Below, piece by piece: positions 28,009 to 38,379 of a stretch of DNA of 64,000 nucleotides (position 1 is the first letter of the stretch; each line of letters opens with the position of its first letter). This DNA comes from CAWKGC01 sp963849005. GTDB taxonomy: Bacteria; Pseudomonadota; Gammaproteobacteria; Burkholderiales; Usitatibacteraceae. The notes beneath the pieces are model-generated. The model saw only the letters and a list, made by a program, of their open reading frames with translations, ran no database searches and was not told the origin of the DNA. Location of the stretch: positions 1 to 64,000 of the forward strand of contig CAWKGC010000028.1 in assembly GCA_963849005.1 (NCBI GenBank). Direction: 5' to 3'. Made by a program: the position numbers and the translations under genes.

Positions 28009-28832
28009 TTAGCGGGCGTCGTTCAGGCGACCAGTCGTAATCCAGGTACGCGATCGGCCTTGCCGTTCGGCGACGAGCTTGCGGTCCTCCGGCTGTCGGC
28101 GAGGAGGTCGCATAGCGCGCGAAAAAATGCTCGCGCGACGTGACCGGCCGCGTTGCCGCAGCCCCTGTAGCCGCTGGTCCAGTCCTCCTTGAACCAGTTG
28201 AAGATCTCCGAGACTTCCAGCTTCCGGCTGCGGCGTTGTAGCGGTTGCGCGTGCGGTCGGACAGGAAGCGCCGCGCCTGCTCCTCCAGTTGCGCGTCGAG
28301 GCGCTCGGCGACAAAGGCCTCCTCGCGCAGCATCGGGCAGCCGATCGAGGCGCAGTTCACCGCGAAGTGCACGCGCGGCTCGTCGTAGACGCCGGGCTTG
28401 CGCAGCATCTCGTGCTCGATCTTGTCGAGGGAGGACTCGCGGCCGAGCAGCGTGAAGAACTTGTCCTTCCAGGGGTTGTCGAAGACGTTGCCGAAGTCGC
28501 GGATCGATTTGAGGTCCGGATAGCGCGTGAGGATCATCTCGACCGTGTAACGCGTTGTAGGCATTGATCAGGAAGGCCATGCTGCTCGGGCTTGGTCCAG
28601 CCGGCGAATTCGGCCTTCGGTGACTTTCGAAGCTGCGCGAGGTAGGCCTTGAGCGCGGCGCGGTCCTTCGCCAGGTCGGCATAGCGCACCTGCGAGGCCT
28701 TGCCGCCATCCGCGACTCACGTGCTTCTTCAGCAGCGCGTCCCAGGCGGCGTGTGTGTGGTCGAACTGGGCGAAGGCCGGGGCGCGGCAGGAGCGCCAGT
28801 GACGGCGAGCGAGGAGACAGTGCGTGCGTCAT
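28009..28832 (-). CDS. Exported DUF547 protein, frameshifts
   Basis: About 270 residues. The DUF547 core is intact from 28540 to 28240: EMILTRYPDLKSIRDFGNVF, FFTLLGRESSLDKIEHEMLR, then VHFAVNCASIGCPMLREEAF, the cysteine-containing signature of the family. Upstream is a MAFLINAYNAL segment. Downstream after an indel comes KLEVSEIFNWFKEDW. The end LNDAR is preferred (TAA at 28009-28011). The N-terminal signal peptide is garbled by indels. DUF547 resembles papain/transglutaminase-like folds and is a constant member of the ArsS-linked gene set. Confidence 0.82.
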
Positions 28833-28895
28833 CGCGTCACTCCGGAACGGAACTGTATCCGGAAGGTATACTTCGCCCGGACGCCAGCTGCGTCG

Positions 28896-31144
28896 TCAGT
28901 GGCCCGCCGCGGGCTGCGTAGTGCGGCCGCTTGTCCGCCAGGTCAGCGCGCAACACTTGCGCGAGCACGCTGCCGAAGCCCGCCGCGCGCCCAGCGTCCA
29001 GGCTGGAACGCATCGAGGAATGCCATTTGGCCGTGCGTGAGGTCGGCGCTTCCAGACCCGGCCGCGTACTTGTTGGCTTCGGCCAGCGTCGGGTAGATGT
29101 GGATGGTGCCGAGGATCTTGTTCAGTGCCGAAGCCGTGCTTCATCGCGGCGACGAACTCGGCGATCAGGTCGCCCGCATGCTCGCCGACGATGGTGACGC
29201 CGAGGATCCGGTCCTTGCCCGGCACGGTGAGCACCTTGACGAAGCCGTGCGCCTCGCCGTCGGCGATGGCGCGGTCCAGGTCGTCGATGCCGTAGGTCAG
29301 ACCTCGTGGGCGATGCCCTTTTCCTTCGCCTCCTTCTCGTTCAGGCCGACGCGCGCCACTTCCGGGTCGGTGAAGGTGGCCCACGGGATCACCGAGTAGT
29401 CGACGTGGAATTTCCTGAAGCCGCCGAACAGCGCGTTGACCGCGGCGTACCAGGCCATGTGCGCCGCGGTATGGGTGAACTGGTAGGGCCCGGCGACGTC
29501 GCCGCAGGCATAGATGTTGGGGTAATCGTCTGCAGGAACTCGTTGACCTCCACCGTGCGCGTTTTGGTCACCGGGATGCCGAGTTCCTCCAGCCCGTAGC
29601 CGGCGGTATTCGCGACGCGGCCGACGGCGCACGAGCAGCTCGTCGAAGGCGATGCGTCTTCTCGCACGCCGTCGCTTTCGACGACCAGGCACCTTCTCGC
29701 CGTTCTCGACCGCGCACATCGCTTCGCCTTGTGGTCGACCAGCACCTTGACGCCTTCGGCCTCGAACTTCTCCATGCACCATCGCCGAAACCTCCGGATC
29801 CTCGCGCATCATGATGCGCGGCAGCATTTCGACCTGCGTGACCTGGGCGCCGAAGCGCGCGAAGCACTGCGTCGAGTTCGCAGCCGATCGGGCCGCCGCC
29901 GAGCACCACCAGGCGCTGCGGCAGTTTGCGCAGGTCCCACACGTGTCCGAGGTCAGCGGATTGACATTCCTCGATGCCGGGAATCGGCGGAACGAACGGG
30001 CGCGCGCCGGCGGCGATGACGATGTTGCGGGTGGTGAGCGCTGTTCGTCGCCATCGTCCGGCGTCATCTCCACCGTCCAGGGCGAGATGATCTTCGCCGT
30101 GCCCTGCACGGCACTCGACGCCGAGCGCCGGTGTAGCGCTCGACCGAATCGTGCGGCTCGATCGTCGTCACCACCGGCTGCACGCGCTCCATCACCTCGG
30201 CGAAATCGAATCGCGCGACTGGCCGAGCTGATGCCGAACTCCCTGCGGCGGCTCATGTGCGCGAGCAGCTTGGCCGAGCGGATCAGCGCCTTCGACGGCA
30301 CGCAGCCGGTGTTCAGGCAGTCGCCGCCCATCCGGTGCTTTTCGACCAGCGTGACTTTGGCCTTCACCGCGGCGGCGATGTAGGCGGTGACCAGGCCCGC
30401 CGAGCCGGCGCCGATCACCACCAGGTTGCGATCGAAGCGCGCCGGCCTGGGCCACGTCGCGTAGACCCTGCGCGCCTTGATGCGCGTCGACGATCTTCTT
30501 GGCGACCAGCGGGAACAATGCCGAGCAGCACGAAGGCGCCGATCAGCCCGGGCGAAAGGATGCCCGACAGCGAGTGATCTGCGCCAGTTGCGTGCCGGCG
30601 TTCACGTAGACGACCGTGCCCGCGAGCATGCCGAGCTGGCTGACCCAGTAGAAGGTCCGGGTCCGCATCGGCGTCAGACCCATCACCAGGTTGATCACGA
30701 AGAACGGAAACGCCGGCACCAGGCGCAGCGTGAACAGGTAGAACGCGCCTTCCCGGGCGATGCCGTCGTTGATGGCCTTGAGCTTGTCGCCGAACTTCGC
30801 CTGCACCCAGTCGCGCAGCAGGAAGCGCGAGGCCAGGAAGGCCAGCGTCGCGCCGATGCGAGGAGGCGAAGGACACGATGACTGGTGCCCCACGACCAGG
30901 CCGAAAAGGGCGCCGGCCGCCAGCGTCATGATCGCGGCGCCCGGCAGCGACAGCCCGGTGACCGCCACGTAGAGCGCCGAAGAAGATCGCGCCGGTCTGC
31001 GAGCGGGTTGGCGCGGTAGTAGGCGTCGATCGCCGCCTGCTGGCTCTTGAGATAGTCGAGGCTGAAAGTAGCGGCCCAGGTCGAAGGCGAAGAACGCCGC
31101 CGATCAGCGCCACGGCAGAACGACAACGATAAGCTTCTTTTCAT
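28896..31144 (-). CDS. TVP38/TMEM64 membrane domain fused to a mercuric-reductase-like FAD oxidoreductase, many frameshifts
   Basis: One long gene of about 740 residues when repaired. The N-terminal third is a VTT/TVP38 membrane domain: FSLDYLKSQQAAIDAYYRAN, TGLSLPGAAIMTLAAGALFG, LRLVPAFPFFVINLVMGLTP and YVNAGTQLAQI. A short linker with KIVDA leads into the disulfide oxidoreductase: VIGAGSAGLVTAYIAAAVKA, then GGDCLNTGCVPSKALIRSA with the redox-active CxxxxC. An NAD domain (VVLGGGPIGCELDA) and a dimerisation domain ending LGTIHIYPTLAEANKYAAG follow. More than ten indels occur. The 3' end is approximate. This fusion is characteristic of the ArsS-associated set. Confidence 0.82.
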
Positions 31145-31182
31145 GCTGCTCCCTGCTGATGAGACGGATACGCCGTCCGGCA

Positions 31183-32323
31183 CTATCTGGATGCGCGCTT
31201 GCGTTTGCGAATAATCGGGGTGACGGGGGCTTCGGCGTTGCGCCGCGCCTTCATCGCTGCCGCTGCTGAGGAACTCGGTGCGCAGGTCGACTGTCTGGCG
31301 CACGCCGATGTCGTCATCGTGCCGCTCAAGCCATTGTTTCGCCATCTCGCGCCCGCAGTAGCGCAGGTTGGTCAGGAATCCCCATTCGGTGCAGACCTTG
31401 CTGGCGGAGGCGACAGATCGGCCAGCGCTTCATCCGCCCGCAGCGAGTGGATCGGCACGTACTTCATCTGGTCGCGATACTCTTCCTTCAGCCAGCCTTC
31501 GTCCAGCAGCTTCTGGACGAAGGCGACCGCGCGCAATTCCTTGATCAGCGAGGAGTTGAAGCTGATCTCGTTGACCCGGTTCGTCGATCTCGTGCGCAGC
31601 GCGGCGGGCCTCGCGGTGGATCGGGTTGATGTGCACGATCAGCACGTCGGGCGTATCGGTGTCGTAGAACAGCGGGAACAGCACCGGGTTGCCCATGTAG
31701 CCGCCGTCCCAGTAGTGCTCGCCGTCGATCTCGACCGCCTGGAACAGGAACGGCAGGCAGGCCGATGCCAGCACCGCATCGGCGGTAAGCTCCCGGGTGC
31801 TGAACACGCTGCACGTTGCCGGTCCGCACATTGGTGGCGCAAAGGAACAGCTTGGTGCACTCGCAGGCCTGCACGCGCGAAGTCCACCAGTTCCTCCAGC
31901 AGCTCGCGCAGCGGATTGAAGTTGATCGGGTTGAGCTGGTAGGGCGAGAATGCTGCGTCAAGGATTTGAACATCTGGAAGCCGAAGCGAGTTGTCGGCGC
32001 CGCCATCGAAGGCCGGTCACAGGGCGCGTCCACCGGGCAGCATCGATCCCGCGAGCGAAACCGGTTCCAGAAATCGTGCAGCGCGGCCGGGCGCCGTCGG
32101 CCCGCCGGTCATCCGCCCTAGGCGAGACGACCGCGTTCATCGCCCCGGCGCTGGTGCCGCAGAGGCCGTCGAACTCGATCCGCCCGTCCTCGAGCAGCCG
32201 GTCAAGCACGCCCCAGGTGAAAGCCCCATGCGAGCCACCGCCCTGCAGGGCGAGGTTGACGCGCTTCTTCGGCGCGCCGCCGCGGGCGGTGGATGCCTTG
32301 CGTTTCGGGGTGCGGCGGGCCAT
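31183..32323 (-). CDS. Patatin-like phospholipase, frameshifts
   Basis: About 375 residues. MARRTPKRKASTARGGAPKK then VNLALQGGGSHGAFTWGVLD (oxyanion-hole glycines) and the nucleophile elbow GTSAGAMNAVV. The Asp of the dyad lies in YWDGGYMGNPVLFPLFYDTD. The C-terminus WLERHDDDIGVRQTVDLRTE ends in a Lys/Arg-rich tail (TAG at 31183). Frame changes fall near 32120, 31950, 31880, 31810, 31585 and 31415. A bacterial patatin acts as an acyl hydrolase on membrane lipids. It is 38 bases upstream of the TVP38-FAD gene and probably cotranscribed with it. Confidence 0.82.
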
Positions 32324-32426
32324 GGGATCAGCGCGCGTTCCTGACTTTCGACACGGGGGCTCCTGGGGTGTGGGCGGACTGGCACTCCCGGGTAGTCGGG
32401 GAGCAGGCAGCCTTTCTTACAGCCGA

Positions 32427-33026
32427 TCACAGGATAGCAGCCGAGGGCCCGCCCCCGCGCCCCATCGCCGGGAGGTAGTGGCCGGCCATCTGCTCGCGCA
32501 GCGCGCGCTTCGCGCGGTGCACCATGATCCAGAGGTTGTTGGCGCTCACCTTGAGCTGGCGGCAGGCCTCGCTGGTGTCCCGCCCCTGCACTTCGCAGAG
32601 CAGGAACGCGGCGGCCTGCTTCTTCGGCAACGTGCCCAGCCCGGCCGCAAGGTCGCGCAGGAGTTCCCTGCGCTCGGCGGCTCCCGAGGCATCTTCGGTA
32701 CTCGAGGCATCCCAGAGTGTCGCCACCGCCTGCGCGGAATGGCTGGATTCTTCTTCCCCGTCGATGCCGTCCTCGGCACGATGCGCCCGCTCCCGGATGC
32801 GGCCGCGCACGTGGTCGGCAATCTTGTGGCGCAGGATCGACGTCATCCAGGTGCGCAGCGTGCTGCGGCCGTCGAAGCCCTGCTGGCTGGCGAGCGCGGC
32901 GGAAAGCGTTTCCTGCACGAGGTCGTCGACGACATCGGATTCGTGGAGTTGCGCGGCTGCGTAGCGGCGCAGGTAACGGACCATCTCGTCGAGTTCAGGG
33001 GCGGGCATCGAGCGCAGCGTGTTCAT
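32427..33026 (-). CDS. ECF-type RNA polymerase sigma factor
   Basis: 199 residues from MNTLRSMPAPELDEMVRYLR (ATG 33026 with a GGAG site; an ATG at 33053 is less likely). Region 2 shows SDVVDDLVQETLSAALASQ and RTWMTSILRHKIADHVRGRI; region 4 shows LPKKQAAAFLLCEVQGRDTS, EACRQLKVSANNLWIMVHRA, KRALREQM. The long acidic linker between regions 2 and 4 and the NNLWIMVHRAKRAL helix resemble the ECF group that often has a ChrR- or zinc-finger anti-sigma. No anti-sigma gene is seen beside it. It is divergent from the kinase gene. Confidence 0.88.
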   Translation of the reverse strand: MNTLRSMPAPELDEMVRYLRRYAAAQLHESDVVDDLVQETLSAALASQQGFDGRSTLRTWMTSILRHKIADHVRGRIRERAHRAEDGIDGEEESSHSAQAVATLWDASSTEDASGAAERRELLRDLAAGLGTLPKKQAAAFLLCEVQGRDTSEACRQLKVSANNLWIMVHRAKRALREQMAGHYLPAMGRGGGPSAAIL

Positions 33027-33162
33027 CTTGGCTCCAGGGGTGGGCGGGTTCATGGAGCGCAGTCTGGCCGGCAGTGCGCCCGCGGAAAATCCGGAAAAAC
33101 ACGCACAGCCTTGTGGAAACTACGTACGCGCCGGCGGCCGCAAGGCCCTACACTTCGATGCC

Positions 33163-34770
33163 ATGGATGCCTTCACGCCCCGCTGGATCGCGCATACGGC
33201 AGCGCTGGCCCTTGGCTGGTGGCTTGCCGGCGCGCTCGCACTGTGGACGTTCCCGCTGGACGGTGCCTTTGCCACCGCGTGGCCGGCTTCCGGGCTCGCG
33301 CTCGGCGCGCTGCTGGTGTGGGGACGGGGACATTGGCCGGGCATCGCGATCGGCAGCCTCGCGCTCGGCATCGGCGCCGGGCTCACCCCCACGCAGGGCG
33401 TGACCTATGCCATCGGCAGCAGTCTCGAGGCCTGGCTTGGAGCGACCTTGATCCTGCGTTTTTCCGGCCCGCAGCCCGGGCTGGGCCGGCTTCGCGACGT
33501 GCTGGCGCTCGTCGGCTGGGGGGCGGTCGCCGTCACCGCCGCGGCCGCGGTCACCCTTGCCTTGCAAGCGCAGTCGCCGTTGCGGTCGCCGAATCCCATG
33601 CAGGTAATCGAGCCGTTGGCGGTATGGCTCGGGCACGCGATCGGCGTGCTGCTGGTCACGCCGGTGATTCTCGCCTTCGCCCACGGGCAGTCGCCTTCGC
33701 AGCTGAAGTCTCGGCCGTGGGAGGCGCTCGCGCTCGTCGTCGTTGCGGTCGCGGTGTTCGCGACGGTGTTCACCAACATGTCGAAGGCGCTCACGGTGAA
33801 TCCCGTGCCGTACCTGATCTTTCCCGTGTTCTTCTGGGGCGCGCTGCGCTTCGGCGCGCGGGAGGTGAGCGCGCTGGTGCTTGTCGTGGGCTCGGCGGCG
33901 GTGGTCGCCACGAGCCTCGGCCACGGCCCGTTCGCCGAGGGCAGGCAATTGCAGAACCTCATCTCGCTCTACCTCTTCCTCGCCATCGCGGTGATCCCGA
34001 CGCTGCTGCTCGCCGCCACGCTCGAGGAGCGCCGTCGTGCCGAGCAGCTGTCGCGGCAGCACCTCGAGCAACTGGCGCACGTGACACGCGTCTCCTCGAT
34101 GGACGAGATGGCGAGCGCCATGGCGCACGAGATCAACCAGCCGCTTTCGGCGATCGCCACCTTCACGCAGGCTTGCCTGCGCCTTCTCGCGCACGAGAAC
34201 GTCGACCACAAGGAGCTCTCCGGCGCGATGCAGCGCGTCGCGAGCGAAGCGGACCGCGCCGGGGAGATCGGGCGGCGCATCCGCCGCTTCGTGAAGAACG
34301 AGCCGGGACAGGCGATCGCGGTGGACCTGAATTTCCTGGTGAACGAGGTGATCCGCCTCGCCCAGGCCGACGCACGCCAGTCCCGGGTGCAATTGCTCAC
34401 GAGCCTGCAGCCCGACCTGCCCAGGCCCGCCGCGGACCCGATCCAGGTGCAGCAGGTGCTCCTCAACCTCGTGCGCAACGCGATCGAGGCGCTGAACACC
34501 GCGGGCAGCGCGCGCCGCGAGGTGACCATCACGACAGCCTCCAGGCCGAAGGCGGTCGAGGTGACCGTGACCGACAGCGGCCCCGGCGTGGCCGACATCG
34601 AGCGCGCCTTCGAGCCGTTCTATTCCACCAAGGCGGAGGGCATGGGCATAGGACTCGCGATCAGCCGTTCGATCATCGAGGCGCACGGCGGCAGGCTGGG
34701 CGGGCAGTCGAGCCCGGGGCACGGCGCGACCTTCAAGTTCACCCTGCCACTCGACGAGGCGACCACGTGA
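33163..34770 (+). CDS. MASE1-domain sensor histidine kinase
   Basis: 535 residues from MDAFTPRW. The N-terminal 280 residues form a MASE1-type membrane sensor with eight or so helices (FATAWPASGLALGALLVWGR, LVGWGAVAVTAAAAVTLALQ). A cytoplasmic HisKA has the phospho-acceptor in MASAMAHEINQPLSAIATFT, and HATPase_c shows the N box VLLNLVRNAIEAL, TVTDSGPGVAD and STKAEGMGIGLAISRSIIEA. The HEINQPLSAIA box is that of the FixL/DctB class. It overlaps the regulator gene by GTGA, so the two form a two-component pair. Ligand unknown. Confidence 0.93.
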   Translation: MDAFTPRWIAHTAALALGWWLAGALALWTFPLDGAFATAWPASGLALGALLVWGRGHWPGIAIGSLALGIGAGLTPTQGVTYAIGSSLEAWLGATLILRFSGPQPGLGRLRDVLALVGWGAVAVTAAAAVTLALQAQSPLRSPNPMQVIEPLAVWLGHAIGVLLVTPVILAFAHGQSPSQLKSRPWEALALVVVAVAVFATVFTNMSKALTVNPVPYLIFPVFFWGALRFGAREVSALVLVVGSAAVVATSLGHGPFAEGRQLQNLISLYLFLAIAVIPTLLLAATLEERRRAEQLSRQHLEQLAHVTRVSSMDEMASAMAHEINQPLSAIATFTQACLRLLAHENVDHKELSGAMQRVASEADRAGEIGRRIRRFVKNEPGQAIAVDLNFLVNEVIRLAQADARQSRVQLLTSLQPDLPRPAADPIQVQQVLLNLVRNAIEALNTAGSARREVTITTASRPKAVEVTVTDSGPGVADIERAFEPFYSTKAEGMGIGLAISRSIIEAHGGRLGGQSSPGHGATFKFTLPLDEATT

Positions 34771-35391
34771 CGACCACCGGCATCCCCACCGTCTGCATCG
34801 TCGACGACGACGACGCCGTGCGCGACAGCCTCGCGTTCCTGTTCAAGTCCGTGCGCCTGAGGAGCGTTTCCTTCAACAGCGCCGGTGCGCTGCTCGCCGC
34901 GCTGCCGATCGCCGCGCCCGCCTGCGCAGTGGTCGACGTGCGCATGCCCGGCATGAGCGGCCTCGACGTGCAGCGCGAACTGAACCGCCGCGGCGCGATG
35001 ATTCCGATTCTGCTCATCACCGGCCACGGCGACGTGCCGATGGCGGTGCAGGCAATGAAAGACGGCGCCTTCGAGTTCCTGCAGAAACCGTTTCGCGATC
35101 AGGAACTGATAGACGGCATCAACCGCGCGTTGCAGAAGGACGCGGAAAACCGTCAGGTGCTCGAACGCAACGCCGAAGTGAACCGCCGCATCGCAACGCT
35201 GACGCCGCGCGAGCGCGAGGTGATGAACATGGTCGTGGACGGCCGCGCGAACAAAGTCATCGCGATCGACCTCGGCCTGAGCGAACGCACCGTCGAAATC
35301 CATCGCGCGCGCGATCATGGAGAAGATGGCGGTGCGCTCGCTTGCCGAACTGGTGCGGGCGGCGATGTCGCTGGACGGCGCGCGCGGCTGA
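34767..35391 (+). CDS. FixJ-type response regulator (receiver + LuxR HTH), one frameshift
   Basis: About 208 residues from the GTG at 34767. The receiver has VCIVDDDDAVRDSLAFLFKS, phosphoacceptor Asp in CAVVDVRMPGMSGLDVQREL, and LLITGHGDVPMAVQAMKDGA and FLQKPF with the conserved Lys. The LuxR-type DNA-binding domain has LTPREREVMNMVVDGRANKV and LGLSERTVEIHRA. One frame change near 35312 leads to RIMEKMAVRSLAELVRAAMS and a TGA at 35389. It partners with the MASE1 kinase. Confidence 0.9.
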
Positions 35392-35392
35392 T

Positions 35393-36425
35393 TCAGGCGG
35401 CGCGGGCCTGCGACCGGTCGCCTGAAAGCGCGGGCCCTGGGTGATGCCGGGGACCAGTAGGAGGCGTGCGCTGTCGCTGCCCGGCGGCCACTGGCGCAGG
35501 AACTGCGCGCGCGCCAGTCGGGCCCCCTCGCGCTGCTCCACGGCGAGCGCGTCGATGTGCACGCTCGCCTGCCACGAGGCCGTGGCGCCGCGCCGGCCCG
35601 GCGAAGGGGCGCCCCGGGCGAAACGCGCGTGATCAGGCCGGGGGGCCGTCACCGGCGAAGTTGGGCATGCCGGCCGCGCCGTTGTTCAGCACTCAGCGGG
35701 GCGGGGTGCACACGGGGTCGCGCCGCGGCAGGCGCTGGAACACCGGCAGGCAGGTGTGGCTGCAGGCGAAGGCATCTCGACCTGCGCTGCGATCGAACAC
35801 GCTGCTGCTACCGTGTCGCGGTGCGCGGCGTCTTGCCTAGGTGCTCGGCCGCGAAGTCCAGCTGGCGAGCGACTCCGCGTCGCCGTGCACGATGCTGTCC
35901 AGGCGCATCGGGCCCACGTCCACTACGCAGCCGCATCGGCAAGCGGCGGCCAGTGCGCGGCGCAGATCTCGGAACAGCTGCGCGCCGTCTCGCGCAGTGC
36001 GTTGCAAGGATGCGGTTGCTGCGCTCGACCACGTCTACGTCGCCCACTCCAGGCGGGGTAGGCGTACCCGCAGCCGTTGTCGCCCCCGCCTTCATCGGCG
36101 AGTTCGGTCTCGACGTTGCCGCGCAACGCGTGGAAGCGCAGCACCGCGCGTGCTTGATAGCGTTCGAAGGCACCCCGGGGGATCGACGTCGAACCAGTGG
36201 AAATCGCCGTTGAAAGCGATCGCCGACCGCGCCGCGTCTCGGCGCCGCCATGGCGCTCGATCGCCTCGAGCGCCTCGACATTGCCGTACAGGCCGCCGAC
36301 CACATAGAGCGTGTCGGCGACGAGTCTCGGGCCGGCGGTCGAAGACGCGCGGCGGGTAGCGGTAGTCGATCGGGCAGGCGCGGCCCGGGATCGCCGCGCG
36401 GCGACCGTTCGGTCGCGCCGCTCAG
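35393..36425 (-). CDS. Metallophosphoesterase linked to ArsS, frameshifts
   Basis: A calcineurin-like phosphoesterase of about 340 residues, approximate at both ends. Readable parts: YRYPPRVFDRRP near the start, LYVVGGLYGNVEALEAIER (where a D/H metal motif normally falls), then FHALRGNVETELADE with the GN(H/V)E turn, VGDVDVVERSNRIL, and a C-terminus SWQASVHIDALAVEQREGAR. At least six indels occur. It follows ArsS on the same strand, the usual order in this gene set. Substrate is unknown; a phosphorylated intermediate is plausible. Confidence 0.68.
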
Positions 36426-37391
36426 GCCGAGCGCGCCGCCGCAGCTCGAGCCTTGCCCCGCGGTGCAGCCGTAGCAATGCCCGCTGACGCGGATCGGCCG
36501 ACCGTCGAGCGACGCATCCAGCAGGTCGTGCAGGTGCGGCCGCGTGGCATCGCCGGCCAGCGGCAGGCCCAGCATCTGGTTGAAGTCGCAGTCGTAGGCG
36601 TGGCCCTGCCAGTCGATGCTGACGAGGTCGCGGCACATCACGTGGTCGAGGTTGTCGTCGCGGTGGTTGTCGCGCAGCAGCGTGAGATAGCGGTCGAATT
36701 CGCCCTTCGATTGCAGCCACGAGCCGAAGCGCTGCACCGGCATGTTGGCCAGGGTGTAGAGCTGGTTGAACACGATGCCGTGTTCCTCGCCAAGGCGGCG
36801 CTTGTAGTCGGCCTCGAGCGCGTCCTGCGCGGCAGGAAGGCACCGCCGGGGTTGTAGACGAGGTTGAGCAGCAGCCCGCTGCCGGCGACGCCGAAGCCCA
36901 GTTCGTTCATCCGTCGCAGCACGCGGATCGAGGACGCGAACACGCCGTCGCCGCGCTGGGTGTCGACATTGGTCTCGGTGTAGCAGGGCAGCGACGCCAC
37001 CACCTCGACGCGCTGCGCGGCGAGGAACCCGGGAACCCAGATCGTAGCCTTCGTGTTCGGCCACCGTGGGAATTGAAGCGATCCATCACGTGCAGGCCGC
37101 GCTCGCGCGCGCCGCCGCACCAGCCAGCGGAAGTGCGGGTTCATCTCCGGCGAGCCGCCGGTGAGGTCGAGCGTCGACGCGCTGGCGCCGGTTGCGAATT
37201 GCAGCGCCAGGGCGCCATGGTCTCGCGCGACATCAGCTCCTCGTTGCGCGTGGGGCCGGCATTCACGTGGCAGTGGATGCAGGCGAGTGGTTGCACAGGT
37301 AACCGAGGTTGAGTTGCAACGTGTCGAGGCGAACGCCGGCGACAGGGCGGGAAAGTCGGTCCTGGACAAGCAGGGGAAGCGTGGCGTGCAT
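36426..37391 (-). CDS. arsS: Radical SAM protein ArsS (TIGR04167, C-terminal Cys/Sec domain)
   Basis: About 320 residues. The start MHATLPLLVQDRLSRPVAGV leads to LDTLQLNLGYLCN, where an indel at about 37290 breaks the CxxxCxxC iron-sulfur motif (CNHS, then CIHCHVNAGPTRNEE). Downstream are ASTLDLTGGSPEMNPHFRWL, then GLLLNLVYNPGGAFLPAAQ, a hallmark of the family, and FGSWLQSKGEFDRYLTLLRD. The C-terminal domain has CDFNQMLGLPL and HCYGCTAGQGSSCGGAL; all these Cys codons are TGC, so this is the cysteine form and not a selenoprotein. ArsS acts on methylated arsenic in cyanobacteria; here the substrate is open. Confidence 0.87.
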
Positions 37392-37532
37392 GGATCGGTG
37401 GCCCGAATCTGGTGGAAGGGATGATACGCAAAGCGCCTTGCGGCATCTGTCGGGGCAAGCACCCCCGCCCTTACAGGTCCGGCCGAAGTCGATAGACTGG
37501 CAGTCTCTAATCCGCCTGCCCCACCGCATCCA

Positions 37533-38376
37533 ATGACCGATCCCTCCCAAGCCCCCGTGGTCGACGGCGCCCGCCTCGATTTCGCGGGCGAGATGAGCTA
37601 CGGCGACTACCTCTGCCTCGACCAGGTCCTCGCCGCGCAGCGGCCGCGCTGCGCCGGACCACAACGAACTGCTTTTCATCGTCCAGCACCAGGCGAGCGA
37701 GCTGTGGATGAAACTCACGCTGCACGAGCTGGGCGCCGCGCGCGAGCATATCCGCGCCGGCAACCTGCAGCCCGCGTTCAAGATGCTCGCCCGCGTGGCG
37801 CGCATCCTTGCGCAGCTGAACCAGTCCTGGGACGTGCTCTCCACCTTGACACCGGCCGAGTACGCTTCGTTCCGTGGCGCGCTGGGCAGTTCATCGGGAT
37901 TCCAGTCCTACCAGTACCGCCTGATCGAGTTCGTGCTCTGGGCAACCGCAACGCCGTGATGTTGGGGCCGCACCGCCACCGCGCCGACCTGCTGGCGCCG
38001 CTCGAGGCCGAGCTCGCGCGGCCCTCGCTCTATGACGAATCGATACGCATGCTCTCGCGCAGCGGATTTGCGGTCGCGGGCGCCGCATCGGAGCGCGACC
38101 TCGCGCAAAAGTGGAGCTTCGACGAGTCGGTCTGCCGCGCCTGGGTCGGCGTCTATCGCGATACCGCGAAGCACTGGGAACTCTACGAGCTCGCGGAGAA
38201 ACTCGGTTCGACCTCGAGGACGCGTCCGCGGTGGCCACTTGCGCAGCGCGACCACGGTGGAGCGCATCATCGGCATGCAGCGCGGCACCGGCGGCACTTC
38301 GGGCGTGGCCTACTTGAAGCGCATGCTCGATGTGGTGCTGTTCCCCGAACTCTGGAAAGCGCGCGCGGACATCTGA
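37533..38376 (+). CDS. kynA: Tryptophan 2,3-dioxygenase, frameshifts
   Basis: About 281 residues. MSYGDYLCLDQVLAAQRP, then after an indel near 37645 LFIVQHQASELWMKLTLHEL with the haem-proximal and substrate-contacting residues. Next come SSGFQSYQYRLIEFVL and NRNAVMLGPHRH (indel near 37940), and GMQRGTGGTSGVAYLKRMLD, the substrate-binding GTGGTSG loop. An indel near 38205 interrupts the middle. TDO oxidises L-tryptophan to N-formylkynurenine, first step of the kynurenine route. No other kyn genes are adjacent. It ends 3 bases before the CYTH-CHAD gene. Confidence 0.92.
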
Positions 38377-38379
38377 CCC

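Noticed and set aside
31950..35444. An 1164-codon plus-strand frame
   Set aside because: It is out of frame through patatin, sigma factor and kinase, and only its last part coincides with the real FixJ-type regulator.
36426..37391. Selenocysteine codon in ArsS
   Set aside because: All cysteines in the C-terminal motif are TGC; no in-frame TGA or SECIS-like context is visible there.
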